From positions 1 to 64,000 of the forward strand of contig NZ_ADNY01000013.1 of NCBI RefSeq assembly GCF_000178475.1: DNA of 64,000 nt, read 5' to 3'. The position numbers were made by a program, and so were the translations under genes. Source of the DNA: Lactobacillus amylolyticus DSM 11664 (GTDB lineage: Bacteria > Bacillota > Bacilli > Lactobacillales > Lactobacillaceae). This document shows, piece after piece, positions 35,242 to 43,764 of the stretch (positions are counted from its first letter, which is position 1; every line of letters begins with the position of its first letter). The notes beneath the pieces were generated by a model that searched no databases, was not told the origin of the DNA, and was given only the letters and a program-made list of their open reading frames with translations.

Positions 35242-35270
35242 ATTATAAACGCAAAGCCATTCTGATGCAA
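35242..35270 (-). promoter_or_regulatory. Promoter of oppDFBCA
   Basis: Minus strand -35 TTGCAT (35270-35265), exactly 17 bases, -10 TATAAT (35247-35242). The -35 and spacer lie within the hairpin that follows acpP, so the acpP terminator and opp promoter share DNA. Confidence 0.7.
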
Positions 35271-35284
35271 ATCCAGAACGGCCT
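35254..35284. terminator. Hairpin after acpP, probable terminator
   Basis: AAGCCATTCTG and CAGAACGGCCT pair over about 11 bases with two wobbles on the minus strand. The T-tract on the minus strand is weak (TTTGCGTTT) but good on the plus strand. It may only partly stop transcription from acpP into opp. Confidence 0.5.
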
Positions 35285-35310
35285 TTTTTTCAAAAAATAT
35301 TTTCAAAATA

Positions 35311-35562
35311 TTAAGCTTGATGCGCTTTTATGTAGGCTACAGCGTCACCCACAGTTTTAATTTTTTCTGCATCTTCATCAGGAATTTCAGAGCCAAATTC
35401 ATCTTCAAGCTGCAAGATAAATTCAACCAAATCAATTGAGTCGGCGTCTAAATCTTCAGTAAAACTAGTATTTTTCGTGATCTTAGCCGGATCAATTTCA
35501 AAATTGTCGGTAATTAAGTCTTTAATCTTATTAAAAATTTCTTCTTCTGTCACTTTTAACAC
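35311..35562 (-). CDS. acpP: Acyl carrier protein
   Basis: 83 residues, acidic, all-helical. The phosphopantetheine site is Ser42 in DADSIDLVEF. Carries acyl chains for fatty-acid and phospholipid synthesis; PlsX, encoded 30 bases upstream, transfers acyl groups from acyl-ACP to phosphate. The usual DSL triplet is DSI here, an accepted variant. Many lactobacilli have a second ACP gene in the fab cluster, so this may be the housekeeping or the auxiliary copy. Confidence 0.93.
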   Translation of the reverse strand: MLKVTEEEIFNKIKDLITDNFEIDPAKITKNTSFTEDLDADSIDLVEFILQLEDEFGSEIPDEDAEKIKTVGDAVAYIKAHQA

Positions 35563-35592
35563 GCTTTCTAATTTTTTGCTTATTTTTTACAA

Positions 35593-36594
35593 TTATTTTT
35601 GACTAAACTTTTCTTTAATTTCGCCAATTAAATTTTCATCTAATATCTTACCAATTTGCTTCAAAGTATAATAGATGGGACGCTCATTTGACCGACCATG
35701 CGTTTTGACTACTGGAGCGTTTACGCCCATCAAAACTGCTCCACCGTAGCGCGCCGTATCATATTTATTCTTTAAATCATAAACGGCATTTTTAATCATT
35801 AAAGCACCGAGCTTAGTGACTAAGCCATTATTTAGCAAACTATCCTTTAATGAATGAAGCAGAACGCTTGCCATGCCTTCAATACTCTTTAAAGCAATAT
35901 TGCCGGAAAAGCCATCCATCGCGGCAACGTCCGTCTTGCCGGTCATTAATTCGTTGCCTTCAATATTGCCAATGAAGTTCAAATCACTATCCTGCAGCAA
36001 CTTATAGGCCTCTTGGTGGACGCTATCGCCCTTATCGCTTTCAGCACCATTATTGAGCAAAGCAACGCGAGGATGTACAATGCCGCGAATTTTTTCAGCA
36101 TAAAAAGCTGCCATTTCAGCCCATTGCAAAATATATTCAGGCTTAGTTTGGGCATTGGCACCAACATCGATTAAGTTATAGCCCTTATCAGAATTTTGTA
36201 CTGGCAAGGTTGGCATAAGACCTGGACGAGCAATACCTTTAATTCGGCCAATGATAAAGATGCCGCAAGCTAAAAGCGCACCAGTGTTGCCCATTGAGAA
36301 CAATGCATCAGCTTTTCCTTCTTTAACATATCTAGCAGCAACAACCATTGAAGAGTCTTTTTTGGTACGGATGGCCTTAACTGGTTCATCTTCATCGTTA
36401 ATCATTTGACTAGTCGGCACAACTTCTAATTGATCATTAATTTGATCAGCTGGCAGAGTCTGCCGAATCTTTTCCTTATCACCAAATAAAATAAATTTAG
36501 TATCAGGCATTTCAGGTATAACTTTAATAATGGCATCAATAATCGCCTTAGGCGCATTCTCGCCGCCCATAGCATCGATTGCGATTCTCTTCAT
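35593..36594 (-). CDS. plsX: Phosphate acyltransferase PlsX
   Basis: Makes acyl-phosphate from acyl-ACP, the first committed step of phosphatidic acid synthesis in Gram-positives. 333 residues. N-terminal IAIDAMGGENAPKAII, the GNTGALLACGIFIIGRIKGI segment (about 102-121) and C-terminal ARYGGAVLMGVNAPVVKTHGRS are diagnostic. Peripheral membrane protein. In the classic order recG-plsX-acpP. Confidence 0.97.
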   Translation of the reverse strand: MKRIAIDAMGGENAPKAIIDAIIKVIPEMPDTKFILFGDKEKIRQTLPADQINDQLEVVPTSQMINDEDEPVKAIRTKKDSSMVVAARYVKEGKADALFSMGNTGALLACGIFIIGRIKGIARPGLMPTLPVQNSDKGYNLIDVGANAQTKPEYILQWAEMAAFYAEKIRGIVHPRVALLNNGAESDKGDSVHQEAYKLLQDSDLNFIGNIEGNELMTGKTDVAAMDGFSGNIALKSIEGMASVLLHSLKDSLLNNGLVTKLGALMIKNAVYDLKNKYDTARYGGAVLMGVNAPVVKTHGRSNERPIYYTLKQIGKILDENLIGEIKEKFSQK

Positions 36595-36612
36595 TAATTA
36601 ATCACGTCTTTC

Positions 36613-38652
36613 CTAAACTCGATTTTGTTCTAAGTCTTTATAATGCAAAATTTCTTTTAATGTTTGATGATCCGCGGCCGTCAATTTTGGATCTGCTTGA
36701 ACTAGCGCTTTAGCTTCTTTTTGCGCGACGACTAAAGTTTGGTAGTTATTAACAACATTGCCGACTCTAAATTCCGGCAAACCAGATTGAGCCTTGCCAA
36801 ACAGATCTCCTTCGCCGCGCATTTTAAGGTCTTCTTCAGCTAGTTTAAAGCCATCATTAGTTGAAGCAATGATTTTCATTCTAGCTTTGCCAGAATCAGT
36901 CTTTGGATCTGCCACAAAAACGCAATAGCTCTGCGTCTGACCACGGCCAATTCGGCCTCTTAATTGGTGAAGCTGACTTAAGCCGAAACGATCGGCATTA
37001 TAAATTACCATCATATTGGCATTAGCCACATCGACACCAACTTCAATGACACTAGTTGTAACAAGAATATCAATTTCACCCGCAGCAAAGTCAGCCATAA
37101 TTTCATCTTTTTTCGGTCCTGGCATCTGGCCATGCAGTAAGACGACGTTTTGATCTGGAAAATCATGACTGAGCTTTTGGTGCAATTCTTCAGCATTTTT
37201 TAAATCCAAGGTCTCAGATTCAGAGATCAGCGGCGTTACTGCATAAATTTGAAAACCGGCCGCTAATTGCTCGCGCATCAAGCGATAAACGCTATCCATT
37301 TGACTGCTTGTTTGCCAACTAGAGATTATTGGTTTCCGCCCAGCTGGCAAGTGACGTATTTCGGAAACGGACATTTCCCCATAAACAGTTAGAGCAAGCG
37401 TGCGCGGAATTGGCGTTGCCGTCATTGCCAAAATATCAGGACATTCGCCTTTGTTAATCAAAGCTTGCCGCTGCCCAACGCCAAAGCGGTGCTGTTCATC
37501 GATAATGACTAACCCTAAATTCTTAAAAATGACGTTTTTCTGAATTAAGGCGTGAGTACCAATGACAACGTTAATTGTGCCATCAGTCAGTTCACGGTAA
37601 ATTTCACGTCGCTCCAATGTTTTAGTGTTGCCCGTTAAAAGTGCAACTCTTACGCCTAATGGTCTGAGCAGCTGATCGATTTTATTAAAGTGCTGCGTTG
37701 CTAAAATTTCAGTCGGTACCATCAATGCTGCCTGATAACCAGCCGTAATTGCGGCAAAAATAGCATAAACAGCGACGACCGTTTTGCCTGAGCCAACATC
37801 CCCTTGCAAAAGACGCCGCATCTGACGTTTTTGAAACAGATCAGCATAGATTTCATTCACTGCCTGCTTTTGATCAGCCGACAACTCAAATGGTAAGGAA
37901 GCCGTTAACTTGGCAATTGCCTTTAAATCATACTTCTTGGCTTCACCGGTATTATGTTCGTTGCTTTGGCTGGTCAAAAGTGCCAGCTGCATCTGAAAAA
38001 TAAAGAATTCACGGAAAATTGCACTACGTTTAGCAAGTTGTGCCTCATTACCATTCTTAGGATGGTGCATTTTACTGATAATTTCTTGATCGGTTAGCAA
38101 GCGATATTTTTCTCTTACTTTTGCAGGTATGATATCTTTAACCTGATCAAGATAATTATCAATTGCAAAATTAATCAGTCCTACCAATTTTTTCTGCTTA
38201 ACATGCTTGTTAACAGGATAAATCGGCGCCATTCCACTATCATTTTCCTTTTCAGCAACAAACTTGAAAGCTGATAAAGACTGCCGAGCAACATTATATT
38301 TGCCATATACAGCAACTTCTTTGCCAATCTCGACCTTGTTTTTAAGCCATGGCTGGTTAAAAAAATTGACCATGACAATATCATGGTCAATCCTTAATTT
38401 GAAGCTTAGACGGCTCTTTTTGTAGCCAAAGCGGGTCAAAAAAGGCTCAGTTGCTACAATTCCCTTTAACAATACCTTCTGACCATCCATGATTTGATCA
38501 AGCGGTAAAGTCTGCAATTCGTCATAGCGAAAAGGAAAGTAAAATAGCAAATCATAAATGCTATAGATACCTAAGCTCCCTAAATTTGCTGCAGTCTTTG
38601 TTCCAACACCCTTTATATCTGTTACTGGAGCAAATAATGCATTTTCATTCAT
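36613..38652 (-). CDS. recG: ATP-dependent DNA helicase RecG
   Basis: Remodels stalled replication forks and Holliday junctions. 679 residues. OB-fold wedge domain (about 55-150), helicase domain with Walker A GDVGSGKT (about 280-287), motif II as DEQHRFGVGQR, and motif VI HQLRGRIGRGQTQSYC (about 555-570). C-terminal LFGKAQSGLPEF segment present. Ends 18 bases before plsX, so cotranscribed. Confidence 0.97.
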   Translation of the reverse strand: MNENALFAPVTDIKGVGTKTAANLGSLGIYSIYDLLFYFPFRYDELQTLPLDQIMDGQKVLLKGIVATEPFLTRFGYKKSRLSFKLRIDHDIVMVNFFNQPWLKNKVEIGKEVAVYGKYNVARQSLSAFKFVAEKENDSGMAPIYPVNKHVKQKKLVGLINFAIDNYLDQVKDIIPAKVREKYRLLTDQEIISKMHHPKNGNEAQLAKRSAIFREFFIFQMQLALLTSQSNEHNTGEAKKYDLKAIAKLTASLPFELSADQKQAVNEIYADLFQKRQMRRLLQGDVGSGKTVVAVYAIFAAITAGYQAALMVPTEILATQHFNKIDQLLRPLGVRVALLTGNTKTLERREIYRELTDGTINVVIGTHALIQKNVIFKNLGLVIIDEQHRFGVGQRQALINKGECPDILAMTATPIPRTLALTVYGEMSVSEIRHLPAGRKPIISSWQTSSQMDSVYRLMREQLAAGFQIYAVTPLISESETLDLKNAEELHQKLSHDFPDQNVVLLHGQMPGPKKDEIMADFAAGEIDILVTTSVIEVGVDVANANMMVIYNADRFGLSQLHQLRGRIGRGQTQSYCVFVADPKTDSGKARMKIIASTNDGFKLAEEDLKMRGEGDLFGKAQSGLPEFRVGNVVNNYQTLVVAQKEAKALVQADPKLTAADHQTLKEILHYKDLEQNRV

Positions 38653-38657
38653 ATTAA

Positions 38658-40316
38658 TTATTCAGCTGAAATCAAGAAATTATAAACTGGTTGACCACCA
38701 TCGTGAATTTCAAATTCAAGATCATCATGTTCGGCCTTCAAAGCTGATACTACTTTTTCAGCTTGTTCCTTGTTAGCATCACGACCGTACATAATTGTGA
38801 TAATTTCAGTGTCGTCATCAAGCATCTTTTCGACCATTTCAGTAGTTGCCTTGATTAAATCGGCATTATCGATCTTAATGTCGCCATCAACGATACCTAA
38901 GTAATCATTCTTATGAATTTCTACACCATTAATAGTAGTATCACGGTTTGCTTGGGTTACTTCACCGGAAACAACTGTATCCAAATCTTCAGTCATTGCT
39001 TCAACATTATCATCAACTGAAGCATCAGGATCAAATGAAAGCATGGCAGTTAAACCTTGTGAAATCGTTTTAGTTGGAACAATGCCAACTGGAATATCGC
39101 TAACTTCTGCAGCTTGCTTAGCAGCCATAATAATATTGCCGTTGTTTGGCAGAACGATTGCTTTCTTAGCGCCGGATTTCTTAATGGCATCGATAATATC
39201 AGCTGTTGATGGATTCATTGTTTGTCCACCAGAGATAATTCGGTTAACGCCTTCACTTTCAAAGAGTTTGCGAATACCATTACCAGAAGCTACGGCAATA
39301 ACAGCAAAGTCTACGCTTTCTTGCTTATCTTCATCGCCTTCAACAATGGTTTCATGTTGAATTCTCATGTTGTCAATCTTGATTTTGCCGAGTTGGCCGA
39401 ATTGACTTCCATATTGGAAAACTTCACCTGGATGTTCAGTATGAACGTGAACCTTGGCAACGTCACCATCAGAAACAGCCAGCAAGGAATCACCAATACC
39501 TGATAAATGCTTTCTGAATTCGTCTAAGTCAAATGGCTTCTTATTAGGAACATCAGCAGTTAAATCAACCATGATTTCTGTACAATAGCCATTCTTGATA
39601 TCTTGCGTAGCCAATTGACTTTGAACAGATTGATGGTGCATGGCGTTAATCATTTCGTCCATTTCACCTGCATCTGGTTGATATTGGTCGGCAAAGTTTT
39701 CGCCCAAAATTCCTTCAAGGAATCCTTCATAAATAAAGAGCAACCCTTGACCACCTGAATCGACAACGCCAACTTGTTTCAAAATTGGAAGCAAATCTGG
39801 TGTAGTCTTTAGTGCCTTTTTAGCACCTTCTACAACTGCCTTCATTACTTCTTCAACATCATCGGTATCGTTAGCCTTAGTGGCACCCTCTTCTGCTGCT
39901 ACGCGAGCAACTGTCAAAATAGTACCTTCTACTGGCTTCATAACTGCTTTATAAGCGGTTGTAACACCATTGGTGAAAGCATTGGACAATTCTTGCGCAT
40001 TAAGAGTTTTCATGCCTTGAGTAGCTTTATAGAAGCCTCTAAATAGTTGTGAAGTAATAACCCCACTGTTGCCACGAGCTCCCATCAGCATCCCTTTGGC
40101 TAAGCTTTCGGTTAAATCACTAACATTGGTACTTGGATTTTCGCTGACAGCTTTTGCTCCACTTGCAATAGTCAAATTCATGTTGGTACCCGTGTCACCA
40201 TCTGGAACTGGGAATACGTTCAATGAGTTAACAAATTCCGCATTTTTACCCATTCGATGAGTGGCCACGCGAACCATATCTCTAAATTGTGTACTATCTA
40301 TTTCTTTTAAAACCAA
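38658..40316 (-). CDS. fakA: Fatty acid kinase FakA (DAK2 domain protein, YloV)
   Basis: Phosphorylates fatty acids bound to FakB, feeding exogenous fatty acids to PlsX. 552 residues. N-terminal DhaK-L-like ATP-binding domain (about 8-200) with NVFPVPDGDTGTNM and MGARGNSGVITSQLF; the middle (about 235-320) and C-terminal DegV-like domains follow. The link to recG-plsX-acpP matches its lipid role. No fakB is seen in this window. Confidence 0.93.
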   Translation of the reverse strand: MVLKEIDSTQFRDMVRVATHRMGKNAEFVNSLNVFPVPDGDTGTNMNLTIASGAKAVSENPSTNVSDLTESLAKGMLMGARGNSGVITSQLFRGFYKATQGMKTLNAQELSNAFTNGVTTAYKAVMKPVEGTILTVARVAAEEGATKANDTDDVEEVMKAVVEGAKKALKTTPDLLPILKQVGVVDSGGQGLLFIYEGFLEGILGENFADQYQPDAGEMDEMINAMHHQSVQSQLATQDIKNGYCTEIMVDLTADVPNKKPFDLDEFRKHLSGIGDSLLAVSDGDVAKVHVHTEHPGEVFQYGSQFGQLGKIKIDNMRIQHETIVEGDEDKQESVDFAVIAVASGNGIRKLFESEGVNRIISGGQTMNPSTADIIDAIKKSGAKKAIVLPNNGNIIMAAKQAAEVSDIPVGIVPTKTISQGLTAMLSFDPDASVDDNVEAMTEDLDTVVSGEVTQANRDTTINGVEIHKNDYLGIVDGDIKIDNADLIKATTEMVEKMLDDDTEIITIMYGRDANKEQAEKVVSALKAEHDDLEFEIHDGGQPVYNFLISAE

Positions 40317-40337
40317 AATTCATAACCTCCGCTTGCG

Positions 40338-40700
40338 TTACTCGTCAAGTACCTTAACGCTTTGCACGATGACATTAACTGCTTTAGTGTCAAAACCAAG
40401 TTGATTCTTCAAATTATATTTAACACTATCTTGAACATTGCGACTAACTTCTGAAATCTTCAAGCCATAGCCAACAATAATGTAAACATCAACGGTGATT
40501 TCATTATCTTCTGACTTGACAACAACACCGCGTTTATAGTTAGCCCGATTAAGAATACCGTCAAAGCCGTCACGAATGGCGTTCTTTGAAGCCATTCCTA
40601 CAACGCCGTAATTAGAGGTAGCTGCACCACCAACAACAGTTGCAATCACTCCGTTTGAAATATCAATCAAACCATCTTTTGTTTTGATCTTAACAGCCAT
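40338..40700 (-). CDS. yloU: Asp23/Gls24 family protein (YloU)
   Basis: 120 residues; Asp23/DUF322 fold with VIATVVGGAATSNYGVVGMASK (about 18-39), VDVYIIVGYGLKISEVSRNVQ (about 71-91) and VNVIVQSVKV. The gene is nearly always directly upstream of fakA. Related proteins are membrane-associated envelope-stress factors. A second family member is encoded at 58807. Starts after AGGAAG; the operon yloU-fakA-recG-plsX-acpP begins here. Confidence 0.93.
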   Translation of the reverse strand: MAVKIKTKDGLIDISNGVIATVVGGAATSNYGVVGMASKNAIRDGFDGILNRANYKRGVVVKSEDNEITVDVYIIVGYGLKISEVSRNVQDSVKYNLKNQLGFDTKAVNVIVQSVKVLDE

Positions 40701-40808
40701 TTTCTTCCTCCATCTTTATTATTGTCTTAATATACGTATTTATTTTATCATAGTAAAACGTTAAACGCTTAGTAAATCAATTTATTAAAAAATACTTTTG
40801 GAGTTGAA

Positions 40809-40837
40809 TTGACGCTCACAATATGCTATCTTATTTA
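40809..40837 (+). promoter_or_regulatory. rpmB promoter
   Basis: -35 TTGACG (40809-40814), 17 bases, -10 TATTTA (40832-40837). Confidence 0.55.
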
Positions 40838-40870
40838 AGTATGAAAACACAGCTAAAGGAGGTTTAGCAA

Positions 40871-41056
40871 ATGGCAAAAGATTTTGTAACAGGTAAGAAG
40901 ACTACTTTTGGTAACAAACGTTCCCACTCAAAGAGATCAGCTCGTCGTGCATGGAAGCCAAACCTTCAAAGAGTTCGTATTCTTGTTGACGGTAAACCAA
41001 AGCGCGTTTGGGTTTCAACTAAGACTTTGAAGTCTGGTAAAGTAACTCGTGCCTAA
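40871..41056 (+). CDS. rpmB: 50S ribosomal protein L28
   Basis: 61 residues, very basic: [20 protein letters not shown], then [13 protein letters not shown] and a [12 protein letters not shown]-terminus, all standard for L28. AAAGGAGG is eight bases before the ATG. No CXXC zinc pairs, so it is the zinc-free form. Single gene with own promoter and two downstream hairpins, divergent from yloU as in many Firmicutes. Confidence 0.97.
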   Translation: MAKDFVTGKKTTFGNKRSHSKRSARRAWKPNLQRVRILVDGKPKRVWVSTKTLKSGKVTRA

Positions 41057-41065
41057 TAACCATTC

Positions 41066-41096
41066 AAGCCTATTGGATCAGTGATCTGATAAGCTT
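41066..41096 (+). terminator. rpmB terminator
   Basis: AAGCCTATTGGATC pairs with GATCTGATAAGCTT (14 positions, one mismatch, two wobbles, loop of three), followed by ATTTTTTATTTT. Confidence 0.75.
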
Positions 41097-41118
41097 ATTT
41101 TTTATTTTGAAGCAAATT

Positions 41119-41150
41119 AAAAAGAGATGCATTTTTATGCATCTCTTTTT
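41119..41150. terminator. Bidirectional terminator between rpmB and the convergent gene
   Basis: Perfect 14-base stem AAAAAGAGATGCAT / ATGCATCTCTTTTT with a four-base loop and A/T runs at both sides. Confidence 0.85.
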
Positions 41151-41153
41151 TCA

Positions 41154-41460
41154 TTAACGAGCAATATTGTGATGCTTGTCATCATCAGGAATTTCATTAG
41201 CCATTCTTTCATCAAGTGGAGTGTAAGCATAGGCATTGATCATTTCACTTAATTTGATTGGCAATCCCAAATCCTGGAAAACAACCCCCTCTTGCACTAC
41301 CGTGCACTGCTGCAACATCCTTCTTTTTCTTTTTATCGAAAATGTGAACACGATTCTTGTGCATGTAATCTTCAACATTTCTCTTTGCACGGTCAAGACG
41401 AGCTTCGTAACGGTCATTTTCAAAACTTGCTACTTGCTTTTCAAAATCATTGTATTTCAT
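41154..41460 (-). pseudogene. Unknown conserved small protein, frameshifted at a G5 run
   Basis: Two overlapping frames form one protein of about 102 residues if joined. Residues 1-57 (MKYNDFEKQVASFENDRYEA ...HGSARG) come from the frame starting at 41460. The rest (VVFQDLGLPIKLSEMINAYA ... to 41154) comes from the other frame. The junction falls on five consecutive C on the plus strand (41285-41289; G on the coding strand); four would keep one frame. The protein is soluble, lysine-rich in the middle (DKKKKKD) and not recognised. The break could be a real mutation, phase variation or a base-calling error. As it stands the frame ends early, after IANQIK. Confidence 0.7.
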
Positions 41461-41507
41461 AACCTAATAATACTTTCTTGAATTAGAAAATAGTAGTTAG
41501 CTATATT

Positions 41508-42209
41508 TTACACGTTCTCGTCATAAATGTTATGAAATCGATTAATATCTTTTGAAAAAATTACTGCAGCCATTCCAGAAGATAAATTTAGGTGAAACCG
41601 ATTGTTTCCTTTTTTAAATTCGTTTGAGGCAAAAATGCGGGGATATGCTGTCGAAAATCCATGCAATTCATAGCGGGCATCCAAAATATTCAAATTTTCT
41701 GTTTTTTCTAAACAAGCGACGCCAAAATATGGGTACTCACCTTGCTGCTGAACAAGATGCTGACCATGATCCAGAAAGATAATTTTGTTCTGACAATCAA
41801 CTAGAGAAATTTTTTCAGCATAACACCTGACTGCTGGGTTGAGCAGCATAAATAAATTGACCAAGAAATGATCAATGCGGCCTCCCGTTGCTCCTAAAAT
41901 TGTCAACTGATCGACGTGATAATCAATAAAAGCCGCCCTGATCATCAATTCCGAATCTGTCCAATCTTTTATAGGATTTGAATAGCGAATATCATGTACG
42001 TTTGCTTCAATTTTTGATAATTCTTCGGGTTTTAAAGAGTCAAAATCACCGATTGCCAAATCTGGAACCAATCCCATCTCTTCCAGCAGTAAACTGCCCC
42101 GATCAACACCGATGAGCAAAGAGCCTACCTTTTTTTCTTTATTTAATCGCTTTTGAATATCAGCAGGCCATACATTTTCAGGGCCACCTAAAAGTGCGTA
42201 TGCTCTCAT
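41508..42209 (-). CDS. thiN: Thiamine pyrophosphokinase
   Basis: Converts thiamine to thiamine diphosphate using ATP. 233 residues; the catalytic-domain motifs GVDRGSLLLEEMGLVPDLAIG (about 34-54; second half DFDSL) and GATGGRIDHFLVNL (about 124-137) are clear, then a C-terminal substrate-binding barrel. No TPP riboswitch lies upstream: the start overlaps rpe by four bases in the prkC-rsgA-rpe-thiN order common to Firmicutes. Confidence 0.95.
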   Translation of the reverse strand: MRAYALLGGPENVWPADIQKRLNKEKKVGSLLIGVDRGSLLLEEMGLVPDLAIGDFDSLKPEELSKIEANVHDIRYSNPIKDWTDSELMIRAAFIDYHVDQLTILGATGGRIDHFLVNLFMLLNPAVRCYAEKISLVDCQNKIIFLDHGQHLVQQQGEYPYFGVACLEKTENLNILDARYELHGFSTAYPRIFASNEFKKGNNRFHLNLSSGMAAVIFSKDINRFHNIYDENV

Positions 42210-42856
42210 GATAGACTTTGCGTTAATTTGGCAATCTGACTGGCAATATCGCCTTTTTCAAAAAGATAAGAGCCCGCTACAAAGACATTGGCACCAGCGT
42301 CCTTGGCAATTCTAGCAGTTTGCTGATTAATGCCACCATCGACTTCAATTGCAATATCCTTGCCCACCAATTCTCTTGCCTCTTTAATACGGGAAGCTGA
42401 ATTTTCCAAAAACTTCTGTCCGCCAAAGCCAGGATGAACCGTCATTAACAAAAGCTGATCAATTTGATTCTTAAATTGTTCTACAACTGGAATTGGCGTA
42501 TCAGGATTCAAAACTAAACCAGCCTTAACCCCATTTGATTTGAGATAATCCAGCCAATACTTCACTTCATTTGGCTGCATTGCTTCATAATGAAACTCAA
42601 GCAGATCTGCACCGGCCTTTACGAAAGCTGGAATCAAGACCTTTGGGTTATTACTCATCAAGTGAATTTCAGCTTCAGTAATCGGAAATTCAGTTTTAAA
42701 ATCACTAACTAATTGCGGGCCAAAAGACAGATTCGGGACAAAATGACCATCCATGATATCAATATGAAAACGGGTAATCCCTGCATTCGTCGCTCTTTTG
42801 ATTTCATCTTTTAGCGTTAAATTATTTGCATTCAGAATTGACGGTGCAATCAACAT
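42206..42856 (-). CDS. rpe: Ribulose-phosphate 3-epimerase
   Basis: Interconverts ribulose 5-phosphate and xylulose 5-phosphate in the pentose phosphate pathway. 216 residues from ATG at 42856 (MLIAPSILNANN), preferred because GGGAG lies five bases upstream; an ATG 12 bases earlier has no site. TIM barrel with FHIDIMDGHFVPNLSFGP (metal-binding His-Asp), MTVHPGFGGQKF and EVDGGINQQTA. Here it is part of a core operon, not of a sugar cluster. Confidence 0.96.
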   Translation of the reverse strand: MLIAPSILNANNLTLKDEIKRATNAGITRFHIDIMDGHFVPNLSFGPQLVSDFKTEFPITEAEIHLMSNNPKVLIPAFVKAGADLLEFHYEAMQPNEVKYWLDYLKSNGVKAGLVLNPDTPIPVVEQFKNQIDQLLLMTVHPGFGGQKFLENSASRIKEARELVGKDIAIEVDGGINQQTARIAKDAGANVFVAGSYLFEKGDIASQIAKLTQSLS

Positions 42857-42867
42857 CTTATCTCCCA

Positions 42868-43764
42868 TTACTTCAAATACTCTGGTATTCTTCCTTCTTC
42901 AATTTCATTTCTCATTGCCAAATAATCGTCATAACGGCTTTGAATGATCTCACTTTCGGCCAACAGACGTTTAACTTCGCATTTTGGCTCTTTTAAGTGC
43001 AGACAACCTCTGAATTTGCAATGAGCACTAGCCTTTTTAAATTCCAAAAAATAGTTTTTTAGTTGATCCAACTTAATAGGCGTTAAATCAATTGACGAAA
43101 AGCCAGGCGTATCAGCTAAAAAGCCTTTGCCCAGCTTAAACAATTGTACTTTTCTTGTCGTATGTTTTCCGCGATTTAAAACCATCGAAATTTGGCCTGT
43201 CTCTTGATTGGCATCCTTTTTTAATTTGTTAAGCAGCGTCGACTTACCTGCACCGGACTGACCGGCCAAAGTCCAAATTTGATCTTTGCCAATTTTTTGA
43301 TTTAATTCTTTCGCCAAAGTTTCCGCATCAAAATAGACAGGATAGCCTATCTTTTGATAATAAGCTAAATCCTGTTTAATTTGCTCTAATTTTGCACTAT
43401 TTTTTAATAAATCGGCCTTTGACAAATAGAGCGTAACCGCAACTTTTTGCCATGCAAAAAATGTCAGAAAACGATCTAAAAGCTGCAAGGAAAAATCTGG
43501 TTGAACAGCAGAAATAACCAGCAAGACGTGACTAACATTGGCAACTGCAGGGCGACCAATTCGATTCATTCTTGGAAAAATTTTCACCAAATAGCTGGTA
43601 CCTTGATCATCTATTTGAATTTCAACGTGATCGCCTACTGCGGGCTTTTGCTTTTTTTGACGAAAAACGCCACGAGCACGTGTTCTAATAAGGCCCTCAT
43701 CTGTTTCAACGTCGTAATAACCGGCAATTAGCCCAATTACAGTTCCTTTAGCTAATCGTGTCAT
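42868..43764 (-). CDS. rsgA: Ribosome small subunit GTPase RsgA
   Basis: Circularly permuted GTPase that checks 30S maturation. 298 residues. OB fold (about 1-70); GTPase motifs in permuted order: G4-like YLSKADL (about 113-119), P-loop GQSGAGKST (about 167-175), and DTPGFSS (about 213-219). The zinc site uses Cys-His-Cys residues in [17 protein letters not shown] (about 249-265). Overlaps prkC by four bases. Confidence 0.97.
   Translation of the reverse strand: MTRLAKGTVIGLIAGYYDVETDEGLIRTRARGVFRQKKQKPAVGDHVEIQIDDQGTSYLVKIFPRMNRIGRPAVANVSHVLLVISAVQPDFSLQLLDRFLTFFAWQKVAVTLYLSKADLLKNSAKLEQIKQDLAYYQKIGYPVYFDAETLAKELNQKIGKDQIWTLAGQSGAGKSTLLNKLKKDANQETGQISMVLNRGKHTTRKVQLFKLGKGFLADTPGFSSIDLTPIKLDQLKNYFLEFKKASAHCKFRGCLHLKEPKCEVKRLLAESEIIQSRYDDYLAMRNEIEEGRIPEYLK

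Noticed and set aside
41280..41295. Programmed ribosomal frameshift in the gene at 41154-41460
   Set aside because: The G5 run is not a known slippery heptamer and I see no stimulatory structure just after it; a simple indel explains it better.
42209..42260. TPP riboswitch ahead of thiN
   Set aside because: thiN overlaps rpe by four bases, so there is no room for one, and no THI-box sequence is visible.
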